Of a stretch of 64,000 bases of DNA, positions 1 to 11,564 are shown one piece after another. This DNA is from Spirabiliibacterium falconis. GTDB taxonomy: Bacteria > Pseudomonadota > Gammaproteobacteria > Enterobacterales > Pasteurellaceae. How positions within the stretch are numbered: position 1 is the stretch's first letter; every line of letters starts with the position of its first letter. The DNA lies in the NCBI RefSeq assembly GCF_014885015.1, contig NZ_JABMIJ010000013.1, positions 1 through 64,000 of the forward strand, written 5' to 3'. Below the pieces are notes generated by a model, which did no database searches, was not told the DNA's origin, and saw nothing but the letters and a program-made list of their open reading frames with translations. The position numbers were made by a program, and so were the translations under genes.

Positions 1-334
1 TTTTTGAAGATCATTGACATATTAGCTAATAGAAACCATTAAAACCGACAAAAATACCCTAAAATAGCGTATAATTGCATTTTAGGGCTAAACCGCATAA
101 AACCGCAATAAAAACTATTTTTTATTAGGGATTATGCGGGAAGACGCGGGAATAGGCGGGAAAGATGTATATAGACGCACTACGAAGCACCACAAAACCG
201 ATTTTTAGTACCCAATAAAGTACCCACAAAACAAATAATAAAAAAATAAGTTTGTTTTAAATCAATTTGTTATATCCCCAAGTTGTTCCCGTCTATCCCA
301 CCAATTCATACATTCTCTGAATCCATACTTCGCA
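1..334. other. Non-coding left edge, possible integrative-element junction
   Basis: I see no convincing gene here. The DNA is AT-rich and contains a 9-bp inverted repeat (57-65 with 79-87), three GCGGGA words spaced exactly 10 bp apart (starting 136, 146, 156), and two AGTACCCA words 12 bp apart (207-214, 219-226). A 14-base stretch at 286-299 (TTCCCGTCTATCCC) matches the complement of 149-162 at 12 of 14 positions. Phased short repeats next to a possible core resemble the arm sites of tyrosine-integrase elements, but no integrase gene is in the window, so this is only a suggestion. Confidence 0.3.
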
Positions 335-973
335 TTATTTAATAAAATGCACCATATTTTCTTTGCTACGGCGTACCTTTTTCATCGGTGCAAGCCAATC
401 TTTTTCTGTATCTGCGTAGCCAATATAGATGAGTGAAACACTTTTTAATCCTTTCTGTGGCAGCTCTAATAGTTCGTCGAGTATATTGTTGTTAAAGCCT
501 TCTACCGGGGTGGTATCTACCCGTAATTCTGCCGCTTGTGCCAATGCCAAGCCCATTGCAATATACGTTTGACGTGCCGCATGGGCAAAATTTTCAGCTT
601 GGGTATGCTTCAGCACTTTTTGTTTCAACATGGTAGTATATCGGTTAAAACGACCTCGCGGTAACTCTCGTTCATCAGTGATAAAATCATACATATTATC
701 AATGCGTTGCTCGGTATAATTATCCCAAGCAGCAAAAACTAATACATGCGAGCAGTTTCGCATACACTCAGGATTAAGTGCGGTTTCGCTCAATTGCTCT
801 TTCAATGCTTGATTTTCGATTACAATCATTTCAAATGGTTGCAAGCCTGATGAGGTTGGCGCAAGCCGTGCCGCCTCAATGATCTTTTCCACGCTCTCCT
901 GCGGGACTTTTTTATTTGGACTATATGCTTTCACTGCATGTCGCCACTGTAAATTTTCAAGTAATGTTGTCAT
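335..973 (-). CDS. Nitroreductase-family NAD(P)H oxidoreductase
   Basis: The 212-residue protein is full length for the FMN-dependent nitroreductase fold. The N-terminus has the FMN-phosphate-binding RHAVKAY pattern (about residues 11-17), followed by a helix with AARLAPTSSGLQPF, typical of NfsB-like enzymes. The C-terminal region VSLIYIGYAD is the usual strand before the tail. Members reduce quinones, flavins or nitroaromatics with NAD(P)H in the cytoplasm; the physiological substrate cannot be read from sequence. The ATG follows an AAGGAG ribosome site. It is a single gene, separated from dps by dps's terminator. Confidence 0.85.
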   Translation of the reverse strand: MTTLLENLQWRHAVKAYSPNKKVPQESVEKIIEAARLAPTSSGLQPFEMIVIENQALKEQLSETALNPECMRNCSHVLVFAAWDNYTEQRIDNMYDFITDERELPRGRFNRYTTMLKQKVLKHTQAENFAHAARQTYIAMGLALAQAAELRVDTTPVEGFNNNILDELLELPQKGLKSVSLIYIGYADTEKDWLAPMKKVRRSKENMVHFIK

Positions 974-1015
974 ACAATCTCCTTTTTATTTTTTGCTGTA
1001 TTATATTATAAAACA

Positions 1016-1041
1016 AAAAAGCCGAACATCGTCGGCTTTTT
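1016..1041 (-). terminator. Terminator after dps
   Basis: A perfect 10-bp stem (AAAAAGCCGA with TCGGCTTTTT) around a 6-base loop. On the minus strand it is followed by a T run, just after the dps stop codon. Confidence 0.8.
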
Positions 1042-1055
1042 ACTTCTATTCCATA

Positions 1056-1535
1056 TTATTGATGACAACTTTCGCAAGCTGCACTATACATCCAAATTAA
1101 TTTTTCTTGCTCAGAAATATAATCACTCATTTGCGATGCGGTACCTTCATCACCCGCTTCGCTGGCGGTTTCTAAAATGGCGCGTTGTTTAACCAGTAAG
1201 GTTTTAAAGCCCTCTAATGTGCCTTGCAAGCAATCTTTTGCACTTGAAACGCCAGTGTGCTCTTTGATGTCGGCAATTTTCAAGTATTCACTAAACGCAT
1301 TGCTTGGGCGGTAGCCTAAGGTTAAAATACGCTCTGCAATTTCATCTACTTTAATCACCAAATCATCATAAATTTCTTCAAACTTTGCGTGCAATTCAAA
1401 GAAATTAATGCCTCGAATATTCCAATGATAGCCACGTACATTCATATAAAAAATCTGATAGTCAGCTAGTAATTCATTCAATTCTTTCGCTAATGTTTCA
1501 GATTGTTTTTTATCTAAACCAATTTGGGTTTTCAT
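1056..1535 (-). CDS. dps: Dps/ferritin-like DNA-protection protein
   Basis: A 159-residue Dps family protein. These form dodecamers that oxidise Fe(II) with hydrogen peroxide and store iron, protecting DNA. The signature segment YHWNIRGINFFELHAKFEEI (about residues 36-55) carries the conserved His and the acidic residues of the inter-subunit ferroxidase site. The frame is open further upstream, but the ATG at 1535 is chosen because AAGGAGG lies just before it and the protein then has normal family length. The C-terminus ends with an unusual Cys pair (ACESCHQ). It is monocistronic with its own terminator and divergent from glpT. Confidence 0.9.
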   Translation of the reverse strand: MKTQIGLDKKQSETLAKELNELLADYQIFYMNVRGYHWNIRGINFFELHAKFEEIYDDLVIKVDEIAERILTLGYRPSNAFSEYLKIADIKEHTGVSSAKDCLQGTLEGFKTLLVKQRAILETASEAGDEGTASQMSDYISEQEKLIWMYSAACESCHQ

Positions 1536-1744
1536 AATAGCCTCCTTATATGTGTTTACGTTACATATTATAAATCCCACCCTAAAATATGCTAATTGTC
1601 TAACATAATGTCTGAGATAGTCATCATCTATCAAAAAGTCATGTTCGAAAATAAACAAATTGATTTTCTTTTGAACTTTTCATATTATGGTCTCCCTTAA
1701 AAATAATACTATTTTTACTTCTTTAATCTAACTTTGGAGAGACT

Positions 1745-3085
1745 ATGTTTGCTTTTTTAAAAGCGTCGCCACCTGCGCCTCGCATACAAAATCAACAGCA
1801 AATTGATAACGACTACAAACGCTTGCGTTGGCAGGTCTTTTTTGGGGTATTTATCGGCTATGCTGCATACTATTTAATTCGTAAGAATTTTTCCTTAGCC
1901 ATACCGCACTTAATCGAACAATATGGCTACACTAAAGCCCAACTTGGAACTGTCTCATTCGCGCTAGCGATTGCGTATGGCTTTAGTAAGTTCATTATGG
2001 GGAATGTATCTGACCGTTCAAACCCAAAATATTTTATTAGCATCGGCTTGGTTGCCTCTGCTGCAGTCAGTATGATTTTCGGACTTGTACCAGGCGTGCT
2101 TGCATCGCTACCCGCCATGGTTGCTTTAAGTGCGCTTAATGGCTGGTTCCAAGGCATGGGCTATCCACCAGGGGCGAAAACCATGACCAACTGGTTTTCA
2201 ACCTCAGAGCGTGGTTCATGGTGGAGTTGGTGGAATATTTCTCACAATCTCGGCGGCGGGTTAATCGGTCCATTGGCTATTTTAGGTGTCTATTTGTTTG
2301 GTGCATGGCAAGCCTTGTTCTACCTACCTGCGACCATCGCCGTGTTACTTAGTGTGATTATGTTTTTCTTGATGCGTGATACACCTGAATCAGAAGGTCT
2401 GCCTCCTATTGAGGAATACAAAGGCGAAGCCACGGGTGAGCAAGTGGAATCTGCACATACGCTTACTGGACGTGATATTTTCTTTAAATATATTTTAACA
2501 AATAAATTTTTATGGGCGATTACCATTGCCAATATTTTCGTCTATTTTATTCGCTATGGCATAATCGACTGGGCACCAACCTACTTAAAAGAAGTGAAAC
2601 ATTTCTCATTTGACAAACAAAGTTGGGCGTATTTCTTATATGAATATGCAGGTATTCCGGGAATGTTAGTCAGTGGCTATCTAAGTGATAAAGTATTTAA
2701 AGGTCACCGTGCGCCACCAATGCTGTTATTCCTCGTTGGTGTATTAATTGCCATTATAATTTACTGGAAAAATCCAGCTGGCAACCCAGCCGTTGATAAC
2801 GCCTGCTTAATTGCAATCGGCTTTTTAATCTACGGACCTGTTATGATGATTGGCTTGCAAGCAGCGGATTTAGTGCCAAAAGTGGCTACAGGTACAGCAA
2901 CAGGCTTAACAGGCTTATTTGGTTATCTCATCGGTTCAGCCAGTGCAGGAACCGTGCTTGGTGCATTGGTTGATAACTTTGGATGGGACGGCGGCTTCTA
3001 TGCTCTGATTTCCTCATGCTTCTTAGCATTTGGCTTTATTGCCCTAACCCTATTCAAGAAAACCAACAAACAATTAGCAAAATAG
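1745..3085 (+). CDS. glpT: Glycerol-3-phosphate:phosphate antiporter GlpT
   Basis: A 446-residue major-facilitator protein with 12 membrane segments, co-linear with E. coli GlpT. Recognisable blocks are GYAAYYLIRKNF (the Arg at about 46 matches the substrate-binding Arg of GlpT), KFIMGNVSDRSNP in the first cytoplasmic loop, GWFQGMGYPPGAKTM, and YGIIDWAPTYLKEVKHF in the second half, preceded by the second conserved Arg. It imports glycerol-3-phosphate in exchange for phosphate across the inner membrane. A GGAGAG ribosome site precedes the ATG. It is a single gene ending in a strong hairpin; no glpQ is adjacent in this window. Confidence 0.93.
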   Translation: MFAFLKASPPAPRIQNQQQIDNDYKRLRWQVFFGVFIGYAAYYLIRKNFSLAIPHLIEQYGYTKAQLGTVSFALAIAYGFSKFIMGNVSDRSNPKYFISIGLVASAAVSMIFGLVPGVLASLPAMVALSALNGWFQGMGYPPGAKTMTNWFSTSERGSWWSWWNISHNLGGGLIGPLAILGVYLFGAWQALFYLPATIAVLLSVIMFFLMRDTPESEGLPPIEEYKGEATGEQVESAHTLTGRDIFFKYILTNKFLWAITIANIFVYFIRYGIIDWAPTYLKEVKHFSFDKQSWAYFLYEYAGIPGMLVSGYLSDKVFKGHRAPPMLLFLVGVLIAIIIYWKNPAGNPAVDNACLIAIGFLIYGPVMMIGLQAADLVPKVATGTATGLTGLFGYLIGSASAGTVLGALVDNFGWDGGFYALISSCFLAFGFIALTLFKKTNKQLAK

Positions 3086-3109
3086 AAAGTGCGGTTAACG
3101 CACAAAATA

Positions 3110-3137
3110 AAACCGCACTTTAACGTGCGGTTTTTTA
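3110..3137 (+). terminator. glpT terminator built on an uptake sequence
   Basis: A 9-bp stem (AAACCGCAC with GTGCGGTTT) and loop, followed by a T run. A second uptake word at 3087-3096 gives an alternative pairing. It lies between the convergent glpT and yafJ-like genes and can serve both. Confidence 0.8.
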
Positions 3138-3145
3138 TTTCTCCA

Positions 3146-3994
3146 TTATGCAACTTTAAGCGGTTTACAATCTGCTGCCGTAATCCGCATTGCGTCGATC
3201 TCTTCAGGCGTAAACGGTCGCCCCGGCTCATTGAATAGCAGTGCGCCATCTTTGAAAAACGCAAAGCCGTGTTTGCCCATCCGTGTCCATTGCTCATCTT
3301 TGGTTAATGGATAAGTGGAAATAATCACCACTCGATCATCAGGTTTAGCATATTGACTGAAGTCAATCACCTCATCATCATCAATACGGCACGCCTTGCC
3401 GAAAGGTGCTTTGCGACAAATATAATGCAAATTTGTGGAACAATGTGCCAACATCCACTGCCCATTCGAAAGAATATAATTAAATGTGCCACGGCTTGAA
3501 AGCTCGGGTGTGATTTCTTGCATAAATTCAAAAATCTCTTGCTCACTCGGTTTGCTCGCAAAACGATTTTTAATGCTGTCAACAATATAACAAAATGCGG
3601 CTTCTGAATCTGTTGTGCCAATCGGATGGCAATGGCTTTGTTCCAGATCGGGCACAGTTTCTAAATCGCCATTGTGCGCAAATACCCAATTTTCACCAAA
3701 CACTTCTCGAATAAAAGGGTGTGTATTTTCAAGGTTCACGCTCCCACGGGTGGCTTTGCGAATATGCGCGATTACGTTGTACGATTTGATGTGATATTGC
3801 TTAACTAAATCCGCCACAGGTGAAGATGCACCAGGGCGATCATCACGAAAAATGCGTACACCTTTACCTTCAAAAAAAGCAATCCCAAAACCATCATTAT
3901 GTTGATCGGTCACCCCAGCCCGACGGCGAAAGCCTTCAAAGGAAAAAACAATGTCGGTTGGGCTATTACAGTTCATTCCTAGAAGTTGACACAT
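3146..3994 (-). CDS. yafJ: YafJ-type class II glutamine amidotransferase
   Basis: This 282-residue protein is a stand-alone N-terminal-nucleophile glutamine amidotransferase domain. The chain starts MCQLLGMN, so Cys2 becomes the catalytic N-terminus after Met removal. The sequences HNDGFGIAFF (about 32-41), HIRKATRGSVNLENTHPF (about 77-94) and FAHNGDLE (about 105) are the glutamine-binding and oxyanion elements of the class. No acceptor-substrate domain is fused, so it may act as an amidase or hydrolase or with an unknown partner. Length and order match YafJ of enteric bacteria; its true substrate is not known to me. Confidence 0.85.
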   Translation of the reverse strand: MCQLLGMNCNSPTDIVFSFEGFRRRAGVTDQHNDGFGIAFFEGKGVRIFRDDRPGASSPVADLVKQYHIKSYNVIAHIRKATRGSVNLENTHPFIREVFGENWVFAHNGDLETVPDLEQSHCHPIGTTDSEAAFCYIVDSIKNRFASKPSEQEIFEFMQEITPELSSRGTFNYILSNGQWMLAHCSTNLHYICRKAPFGKACRIDDDEVIDFSQYAKPDDRVVIISTYPLTKDEQWTRMGKHGFAFFKDGALLFNEPGRPFTPEEIDAMRITAADCKPLKVA

Positions 3995-4120
3995 AACACA
4001 GATAATCCTTTCTTTATTATTTTACTAAATGAATTAATTTATGCACATTATACGCTTTTTTTATCAATACAAAATAGAGGGATATCAATTTCTTGACCGC
4101 ACTTTTCATTATTAACAAAA

Positions 4121-4142
4121 AAGCCAGAGCGAACTCTGGCTT
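4121..4142 (-). terminator. gdhA terminator
   Basis: A 9-bp perfect stem (AAGCCAGAG with CTCTGGCTT) and a 4-base loop, followed on the minus strand by T residues, 25 bases after the gdhA stop codon. Confidence 0.85.
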
Positions 4143-4166
4143 GATAAAACATAAAGTGCGGTTTGT

Positions 4167-5531
<1,365 letters not shown>

Positions 5532-5636
5532 TTATGATGTTGTGTTTAAGTCATATTATTATTTTGATAGGGTCTAAAAATAAATTTTAGGTCTTAAACA
5601 TACCGCACTTTTATCGCCTTGTAAACTATATTTTTT

Positions 5637-7103
5637 CTAAAAAATTGCCAATTTATCCCATAATTCATCTATTTTTTTCACTACTTCTTTATCTTTTACA
5701 ATAGGAATTCCCCATTCTCTTGCGGTTTCACCTTGCCATTTATTCGTGGCATCGATGCCCATTTTAGAGCCTAATCCTGCCACAGGCGAGGCAAAATCAA
5801 GATAATCAATCGGCGTATGTTCAATCATCGTGACATCACGAGCAGGATCACTACGCGTGGTAATCGCCCAAATCACATCTTTCCAGTCCCGCGCATTCAC
5901 ATCATCATCACACACAATCACATATTTGGTGTACATAAATTGGCGTAAAAACGACCATACCCCCAACATAATACGCTTCGCGTGCCCTGGGTATTGCTTT
6001 TTGATCGTCACCACCGCCAGACGGTACGAACAGCCCTCAGGCGGTAAATAGAAATCCACAATCTCAGGGAATTGCTTTTGCAAAATTGGCACAAACACTT
6101 CATTCAAAGCCTCGCCAAGCACTGCGGGCTCATCAGGTGGACGGCCAGTGTAGGTGGAGTGATAAATCGGCTTTTCCCGCATCGTGATGTGCGTAACCGT
6201 AAAAACAGGGAAATAATCCTGTTCATTATAATAGCCCGTATGATCGCCATAAGGCCCCTCAAGTGCGGTTTCTTCAGGGTCAATATAGCCCTCAAGCACA
6301 ATTTCCGCACTGGCTGGAATCTCTAAATCATTGGAAACGGATTTGACCACTTCCGTTTTGTTTCCCCGCAAAAGCCCTGCAAACGCATATTCTGACAAGG
6401 TATCAGGCACGGGCGTCACAGCCCCTAAGATCGTGGCTGGATCTGCGCCCAACACCACAGAAAGCGGGAACGGCTCACCTGGATGCGCCTCTTTCCATTC
6501 TTGAAAATCAATCGCACCACCACGGTGAGAAAGCCAGCGCATAATTAACTTATTCTTTGCGATCAATTGTTGGCGATAAATGCCCAAATTTTGCCGTTTT
6601 TTATAAGGGCCTTTGGTTACCGTCAACCCCCATGTCACCAAAGGGGCAACATCACCTGGCCAGCAGTGCATAATCGGCAGTTTGTGTAAATCCACATCCT
6701 CACCTTGCCACACGATTTGCTGACACGGTGCTTTACCCAGCACTTTGGTGGGCATGTTCAACACCTGCTTAAAGTGCGGTAATTTTTGGATAAAATCTTT
6801 GAACCCTTTCGGCGGCTCGGGTTCTTTTAAAAATGCTAACAATTTACCCACATCACGCAGCGCACTCACCTCTTCTTGCCCCATGCCAAGTGCCACACGC
6901 TTTGCTGTGCCAAACAAGTTGCATAGCACTGGGATATCCGATCCGATTGGGTTTTCAAACAACAACGCTGGGCCACCTGCACGCAAAGTGCGGTCGGCAA
7001 TTTCGGTCATTTCCAAATGCGGATCAATCGGCAAACTAATGCGTTTTAACTCGCCTCGCTGCTCTAATAAATCTAAAAAATCGCGTAAATTTTTGTATTT
7101 CAT
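5637..7103 (-). CDS. ubiD: 4-hydroxy-3-polyprenylbenzoate decarboxylase
   Basis: A 488-residue UbiD-family decarboxylase acting in ubiquinone biosynthesis with the prenylated flavin made by UbiX (not in this window). The N-terminus [19 protein letters not shown] and the middle block [12 protein letters not shown] (about 281-292, carrying conserved acidic residues of the active site) are characteristic. The length agrees with E. coli UbiD. It starts 9 bases after the polA stop codon on the same strand, so the two are probably cotranscribed. A ubiquinone enzyme fits the quinone-linked formate and D-lactate dehydrogenases nearby. Confidence 0.95.
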   Translation of the reverse strand: MKYKNLRDFLDLLEQRGELKRISLPIDPHLEMTEIADRTLRAGGPALLFENPIGSDIPVLCNLFGTAKRVALGMGQEEVSALRDVGKLLAFLKEPEPPKGFKDFIQKLPHFKQVLNMPTKVLGKAPCQQIVWQGEDVDLHKLPIMHCWPGDVAPLVTWGLTVTKGPYKKRQNLGIYRQQLIAKNKLIMRWLSHRGGAIDFQEWKEAHPGEPFPLSVVLGADPATILGAVTPVPDTLSEYAFAGLLRGNKTEVVKSVSNDLEIPASAEIVLEGYIDPEETALEGPYGDHTGYYNEQDYFPVFTVTHITMREKPIYHSTYTGRPPDEPAVLGEALNEVFVPILQKQFPEIVDFYLPPEGCSYRLAVVTIKKQYPGHAKRIMLGVWSFLRQFMYTKYVIVCDDDVNARDWKDVIWAITTRSDPARDVTMIEHTPIDYLDFASPVAGLGSKMGIDATNKWQGETAREWGIPIVKDKEVVKKIDELWDKLAIF

Positions 7104-7112
7104 TCTTTAGCC

Positions 7113-9899
7113 TCAATGTGCTTCATCCCAGTTATCACCCACGCCCACCTCAGCAATTAAAGGCACGTTAAGCATAACCGCACTTTCCATTTTTTGTTTA
7201 ATCATCTCACTCCACTGGCTCACGCTATCAACTGCAACTTCAAACACCAATTCATCGTGCACTTGCATGATCATTTTGATGTCATCTCGGTCTTGAATCT
7301 CAGCATCGATCGCCAACATAGCTTTTTTAATGATGTCCGCCGCAGTGCCTTGCATTGGCGCATTAATGGCAACACGCTCCGCTGCTTTACGGCGCATCCC
7401 ATTACTGGATTGAATTTCTGGCAGATAAAGCCTACGCCCGAATAACGTTTCCACATAACCTTGCGTGCGGGCTTTTTCTTGAATATCGTGCATAAATTGC
7501 TGCACCAAAGGATAGCGTTTAAAATAACGGTCAATGTATTCCTGTGCTTGATTGCGTGCAATGCCCAATTGACGTGCTAGCCCAAAAGCACTCATCCCAT
7601 AAATTAGCCCAAAATTGATCGCTTTTGCACTGCGGCGTTGTTCACTGCTCACTTGCTCTAAACTTACGCCAAAAATTTCTGCCGCGGTAGCACGGTGGAC
7701 GTCTTTACCCTGTGCAAATGCTTCGCACAATCCCTTATCGCCAGAAAGATGCGCCATAATCCGTAATTCGATTTGTGAATAGTCTGCTGCAACAATACAA
7801 TTCCCCTTTTCTGCAATAAAGGCTTTGCGAATGCGTCGCCCCGCTTCATTACGAATAGGGATATTTTGCAAATTCGGATCACTTGATGACAATCGTCCAG
7901 TAATGGTTACCGCCTGATGGTAAGAGGTATGCACACGCCCCGTAGTAGGATCAATCATTTGCGGCAGCTTGTCTGTATAGGTTGATTTCAACTTCGCTAA
8001 GCCACGATGTTCAAGCAAGATACGAGGTAATTCATAATCCACAGCCAGCTCTTCTAGCACCTCTTCATTCGTGCTTGGTGCTCCTTTAGGCGTTTTTTTC
8101 AACACAGGCAACGCCAGTTTCTCGAACAAAATCATCTGTAACTGTTTAGTGGAAGCTAAATTAAATGGCTCTCCTGCCAGTTCATGTGCTTGTGTTTCCA
8201 GCTCGTTAAGACGTATGCTAATCTCATTGCTTTGCTGCAAAAGCCGTTCACAGTTTAATTTCACGCCATTTTGCTCAATGCGAGAAAGCACCAAGGCGAG
8301 CGGCATTTCAAGAGTGGTAAACAATGTTTTTAATGACGATTGTGCCTCTAGTTTTTGCCATAACTGCTGATGCAATTTCATCGTTACATCCGCATCTTCC
8401 GCAGCATATTCACTCGCCTTTGCAATCTCAATTTGATCGAATGTTAACTGCCCTTTTCCTTTACCTGCAATAGTCTCAAAACTGATGGTCTGATGCCCTA
8501 AATAACGTTTGGCGAGCTCGTCCATATTGTGCCGTCCTGTACTATCCAGTGTGTAGGACTCCAACATAGTGTCAAACTGCACGCCTTGCAATACCACGCC
8601 ATAACGGCTCAAAATAGTGTAATCATACTTAATATTCTGCCCAACTTTAGCAATTTTCGGATTTTCAAAAATAGGTTTCAGCAAGGCTAAAGTGCGGTCA
8701 AAATCCAGCTGTGTTGGCACATCAAGATAATAATGCTGCAATGGCAAATAAGCCGCCTCACCATTTTCCAACGCAAATGACATACCCACAATGCGTGCTT
8801 GCATATAATCTAGCGAATTGGTTTCAAGATCGAGCGCAAACAATGCCGCCGCTGACAACTTCTCTCGCCATTCATCGAATTGCGCAGAGGTTAAAATGGT
8901 CTGATAACGGCTACGATCAATATTGACTTCGGCAACCGCACTTTCATTTTTATCACGTTCCGCATAGCCCTTCGCTGCCGCACTAACATTAATTGGCTTG
9001 CTCTCTGTGGCGGCATTACCTAACAAGTCATTCAACCAACGCTTAAATTCATAACGTCCAAACGCCTCGATTAGCCCATCCGTATCTTGGGGCTGCATAA
9101 CCAATTGCTCATACAAAATCAGCAGTTCCACATCCGTTTTAATCGTTGCCAGCTGATAAGACAAATCCGCAAGCGATTTCGCATCGGCTAATTTTGCCCC
9201 TAGCGTCTTCGCACCACGAATTGGCAGTGTTGCGACCTGATCTAGGTTCGCATAAATATGCGCCATTGAGCCTAAGCCTTGCAATAGTGCAAGTGCGGTT
9301 TTTTCCCCCACACCCGGCACGCCTGGAATGTTATCGGAGCTATCGCCCATTAAGGCGAGATAATCAATGATTAACTGAGGCGGAATGCCATATTTTTCCT
9401 CTACGCCCGCACGGTCGAGCAAGGTATTGTTCATCGTGTTGATCAACATAATATGATCATCAACCAACTGCGCCATATCCTTATCCCCCGTACTAATCAG
9501 CACAGATTGACCGCACTTTGACGCCTGTACCGCCAGCGTGCCAATGACATCGTCAGCCTCCACACCATCCACCACCAATAACGGAATGCCCAATAGCTTA
9601 ATCATCTGATGCAATGGCGCAATTTGCGCACGCAAATCATCGGGCATTGGCGGGCGGTGAGATTTGTATTGAGCATAAAGTTCATCACGGAAGGTTTTGC
9701 CTTTGGCATCAAACACGACCGCAATGTATTTCGGATTGGCCTGCGCAATCAGGCTTTTGAGCATATTCAACACGCCATACATCGCCCCCGTTGGCTCGCC
9801 TAACGAATTGGTCAATGGCGGGAAAGCGTGAAAGGCGCGATAAAGATAAGACGACCCGTCCACTAACACGAACGGATTTTCAGCAATTTTAGCACTCAT
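7113..9899 (-). CDS. polA: DNA polymerase I
   Basis: A 928-residue full-length Pol I. The N-terminal third (about 1-310) is the 5'-3' flap nuclease with [12 protein letters not shown] and [11 protein letters not shown]. The middle (about 330-520) is the 3'-5' proofreading domain, and its metal ligands appear intact ([26 protein letters not shown]). The C-terminal polymerase has motif [17 protein letters not shown], motif [17 protein letters not shown] and motif [12 protein letters not shown]. It serves in repair and Okazaki-fragment processing. Several uptake words are embedded in the coding sequence. ubiD follows closely. Confidence 0.98.
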   Translation of the reverse strand: MSAKIAENPFVLVDGSSYLYRAFHAFPPLTNSLGEPTGAMYGVLNMLKSLIAQANPKYIAVVFDAKGKTFRDELYAQYKSHRPPMPDDLRAQIAPLHQMIKLLGIPLLVVDGVEADDVIGTLAVQASKCGQSVLISTGDKDMAQLVDDHIMLINTMNNTLLDRAGVEEKYGIPPQLIIDYLALMGDSSDNIPGVPGVGEKTALALLQGLGSMAHIYANLDQVATLPIRGAKTLGAKLADAKSLADLSYQLATIKTDVELLILYEQLVMQPQDTDGLIEAFGRYEFKRWLNDLLGNAATESKPINVSAAAKGYAERDKNESAVAEVNIDRSRYQTILTSAQFDEWREKLSAAALFALDLETNSLDYMQARIVGMSFALENGEAAYLPLQHYYLDVPTQLDFDRTLALLKPIFENPKIAKVGQNIKYDYTILSRYGVVLQGVQFDTMLESYTLDSTGRHNMDELAKRYLGHQTISFETIAGKGKGQLTFDQIEIAKASEYAAEDADVTMKLHQQLWQKLEAQSSLKTLFTTLEMPLALVLSRIEQNGVKLNCERLLQQSNEISIRLNELETQAHELAGEPFNLASTKQLQMILFEKLALPVLKKTPKGAPSTNEEVLEELAVDYELPRILLEHRGLAKLKSTYTDKLPQMIDPTTGRVHTSYHQAVTITGRLSSSDPNLQNIPIRNEAGRRIRKAFIAEKGNCIVAADYSQIELRIMAHLSGDKGLCEAFAQGKDVHRATAAEIFGVSLEQVSSEQRRSAKAINFGLIYGMSAFGLARQLGIARNQAQEYIDRYFKRYPLVQQFMHDIQEKARTQGYVETLFGRRLYLPEIQSSNGMRRKAAERVAINAPMQGTAADIIKKAMLAIDAEIQDRDDIKMIMQVHDELVFEVAVDSVSQWSEMIKQKMESAVMLNVPLIAEVGVGDNWDEAH

Positions 9900-9974
9900 G
9901 GGCAGTACTCAAAGATAATTCAACATTGCTGACTATCCTAAAGGATTTTGCCTTGTGAGTACAGATGAAAGAAC

Positions 9975-9999
9975 ACCGCACTTTTATGCAAAGTGCGGT
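9975..9999 (-). terminator. Paired-USS hairpin after the ygaP-like gene
   Basis: Inverted uptake words (ACCGCACTTT / AAAGTGCGGT) with a 5-base loop, immediately downstream of the 10005 stop codon on the minus strand and just upstream of the polA start. The T tract is weak. Confidence 0.5.
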
Positions 10000-10004
10000 C
10001 GGGA

Positions 10005-10520
10005 TTATTTATTCCACGGCATTTTTTGCAGCAAAATCGCCATACCGCACCAGCCTGTTGCACCAGCGAAAATCAGCCCACAACCAATTAATAAGGTAAG
10101 TACCGAAAATCCGTGCGCACCAGCAAGGCTTAGCAGAGAGAACAGTGCCACAAGGCTGCCTGCGGCGAGTTGTACTTGACGCATCAGCGGTAATGTTTTC
10201 CTGTTGCTGGCAGAGATCACGGGAAAACCAGCTTGTTGCCACGCTTCAATGCCACCTTCGAGATTGTAAAGCTCAACGTGTGGGGCATGTTGTGCAATAA
10301 TCGCACAGCCTTTTTCGCCACGTTTGCCTTTTTGACACTGAATCACGACTTTACGCCCTACGGGGATATGTGCGAGACTTTGCTCAAGCTGTGAAAGTGG
10401 CAGAGAACAGGCTTGCGGAATGTGGCTTGCGGCGTATTCATTTGGCTCACGCACATCAATTAATACCGCATTTTCCTTCTCAAGCCATTGCGTAAGGGTT
10501 GTTGCATTAACCGTTTGCAT
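10005..10520 (-). CDS. YgaP-like rhodanese with two-TM anchor
   Basis: The 171-residue protein has an N-terminal rhodanese domain (about 1-105) with a persulfide-forming Cys62 in the active-site loop QCQKGKRGEKG, then a DUF2892-type hairpin of two membrane helices (about 115-160). The same architecture is found in E. coli YgaP, an inner-membrane sulfurtransferase. It lies 27 bases behind fdhD on the same strand, which is notable because FdhD itself is a sulfurtransferase for formate dehydrogenase. A shared sulfur-transfer role is inference only. The start has a GGAG ribosome site. Confidence 0.82.
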   Translation of the reverse strand: MQTVNATTLTQWLEKENAVLIDVREPNEYAASHIPQACSLPLSQLEQSLAHIPVGRKVVIQCQKGKRGEKGCAIIAQHAPHVELYNLEGGIEAWQQAGFPVISASNRKTLPLMRQVQLAAGSLVALFSLLSLAGAHGFSVLTLLIGCGLIFAGATGWCGMAILLQKMPWNK

Positions 10521-10547
10521 AGTTGCTCCTTTTATTGCTGTAAACGT

Positions 10548-11345
10548 TTATTGCTGTAAACGTTGATTATCGTGATAAATCACAGCACGTCCTGTGCGAG
10601 CAAATCCAAGTAGAGTAAGATTGTATTGTTGTGCCAGCTGCACGGCATAATCAGTCGCAGCTGAAATAGCGATTAACATTTCGATGCCGCATGCCACACA
10701 TTTTTGCACCATTTCATAACTTGCACGGCTAGAAACGAGGACAAAGCCGTGTGGCTGACCACACTTTGCATGCCAGCCTAATAATTTATCCAATGCAACA
10801 TGCCGCCCAACATCTTCGCGAATAGCAAGCAATTCACCTTGTGGCGAAAAAAACGCCGCTGCGTGCGTCGCACCGCACTTTTGTGCCAACACTTGCTGTT
10901 GCTGCATTTGTATGAGTATGTCATCTAATTGAGATAAAGAAAAGGTGATTGTTTGCTCAACGTCAGTTAGTGGACGTGTGACTTGGTTCAGCTGCTCCAC
11001 ACCACATAGCCCGCAGCCTGTTCGCCCCGTCAGTGTGCGTCGCTTTTCTTTAAGTGCCACAAAATAGCGTGTCGCCATCTCGATTTGCACCTCGAGCCCA
11101 TTACATTGCGTCACAACATCCATGCCATAAACCGCACTTTTCGTATCAATAATGCCTTCCGCTAACGAAAAACCGAGCGCAAAATCCTCCAAATCTTGTG
11201 GTGTACACATCATTACCGTGTGCGCAATGCCGTTATAGACCAGTGCCACTGGCACTTCATTAGCAAGATAATCTGTTTGTGACAAAAGTGCGGTCGCGTT
11301 GTTTGATTGATAGCGGGTTATTCGTCGCTCGGTTAAATTTTGCAC
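10548..11345 (-). CDS. fdhD: Formate dehydrogenase accessory sulfurtransferase FdhD
   Basis: FdhD passes sulfur from IscS to the molybdenum cofactor of formate dehydrogenases; without it the enzyme is inactive. The 265-residue protein has the conserved Cys111-x-x-Cys114 pair ([14 protein letters not shown]) and the downstream block [15 protein letters not shown]. The start is a GTG at 11345 with GAGGAA eight bases upstream. It is divergent from the fdxGHI-fdhE operon it serves, as in H. influenzae. Confidence 0.93.
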   Translation of the reverse strand: MQNLTERRITRYQSNNATALLSQTDYLANEVPVALVYNGIAHTVMMCTPQDLEDFALGFSLAEGIIDTKSAVYGMDVVTQCNGLEVQIEMATRYFVALKEKRRTLTGRTGCGLCGVEQLNQVTRPLTDVEQTITFSLSQLDDILIQMQQQQVLAQKCGATHAAAFFSPQGELLAIREDVGRHVALDKLLGWHAKCGQPHGFVLVSSRASYEMVQKCVACGIEMLIAISAATDYAVQLAQQYNLTLLGFARTGRAVIYHDNQRLQQ

Positions 11346-11362
11346 ACCTTGTTCCTCATAGC

Positions 11363-11376
11363 GTGATCTATGTCAA
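11363..11376. promoter_or_regulatory. Candidate FNR-like site between fdhD and fdxG
   Basis: GTGATCTATGTCAA matches the FNR consensus TTGAT-N4-ATCAA at 8 of 10 defined positions. It lies in the divergent control region of anaerobic formate genes. It is 18 bases from the fdhD start and nearly 190 from fdxG, so its position for fdxG is not ideal. Confidence 0.3.
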
Positions 11377-11564
11377 TATTTTCAATAAAATTCACCCTTT
11401 CATTGTAGCGCATTGTGAACTAGATTGCATAAATTGCGTTAAAATATTGCACATAGGCTTAATCAAGAGTACCATTGAGCCAATTTGTAATTTTACAATT
11501 TCGTTACAAATGCAAATACGAATTATTACTTTAACTCTACATTCCACAACATTAAGGAGTTCTT

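Noticed and set aside
146-155. The 5' end of a tRNA-Gly gene (GCGGGAATAG)
   Set aside because: Only ten bases match; no D-arm, anticodon or T-arm follows.
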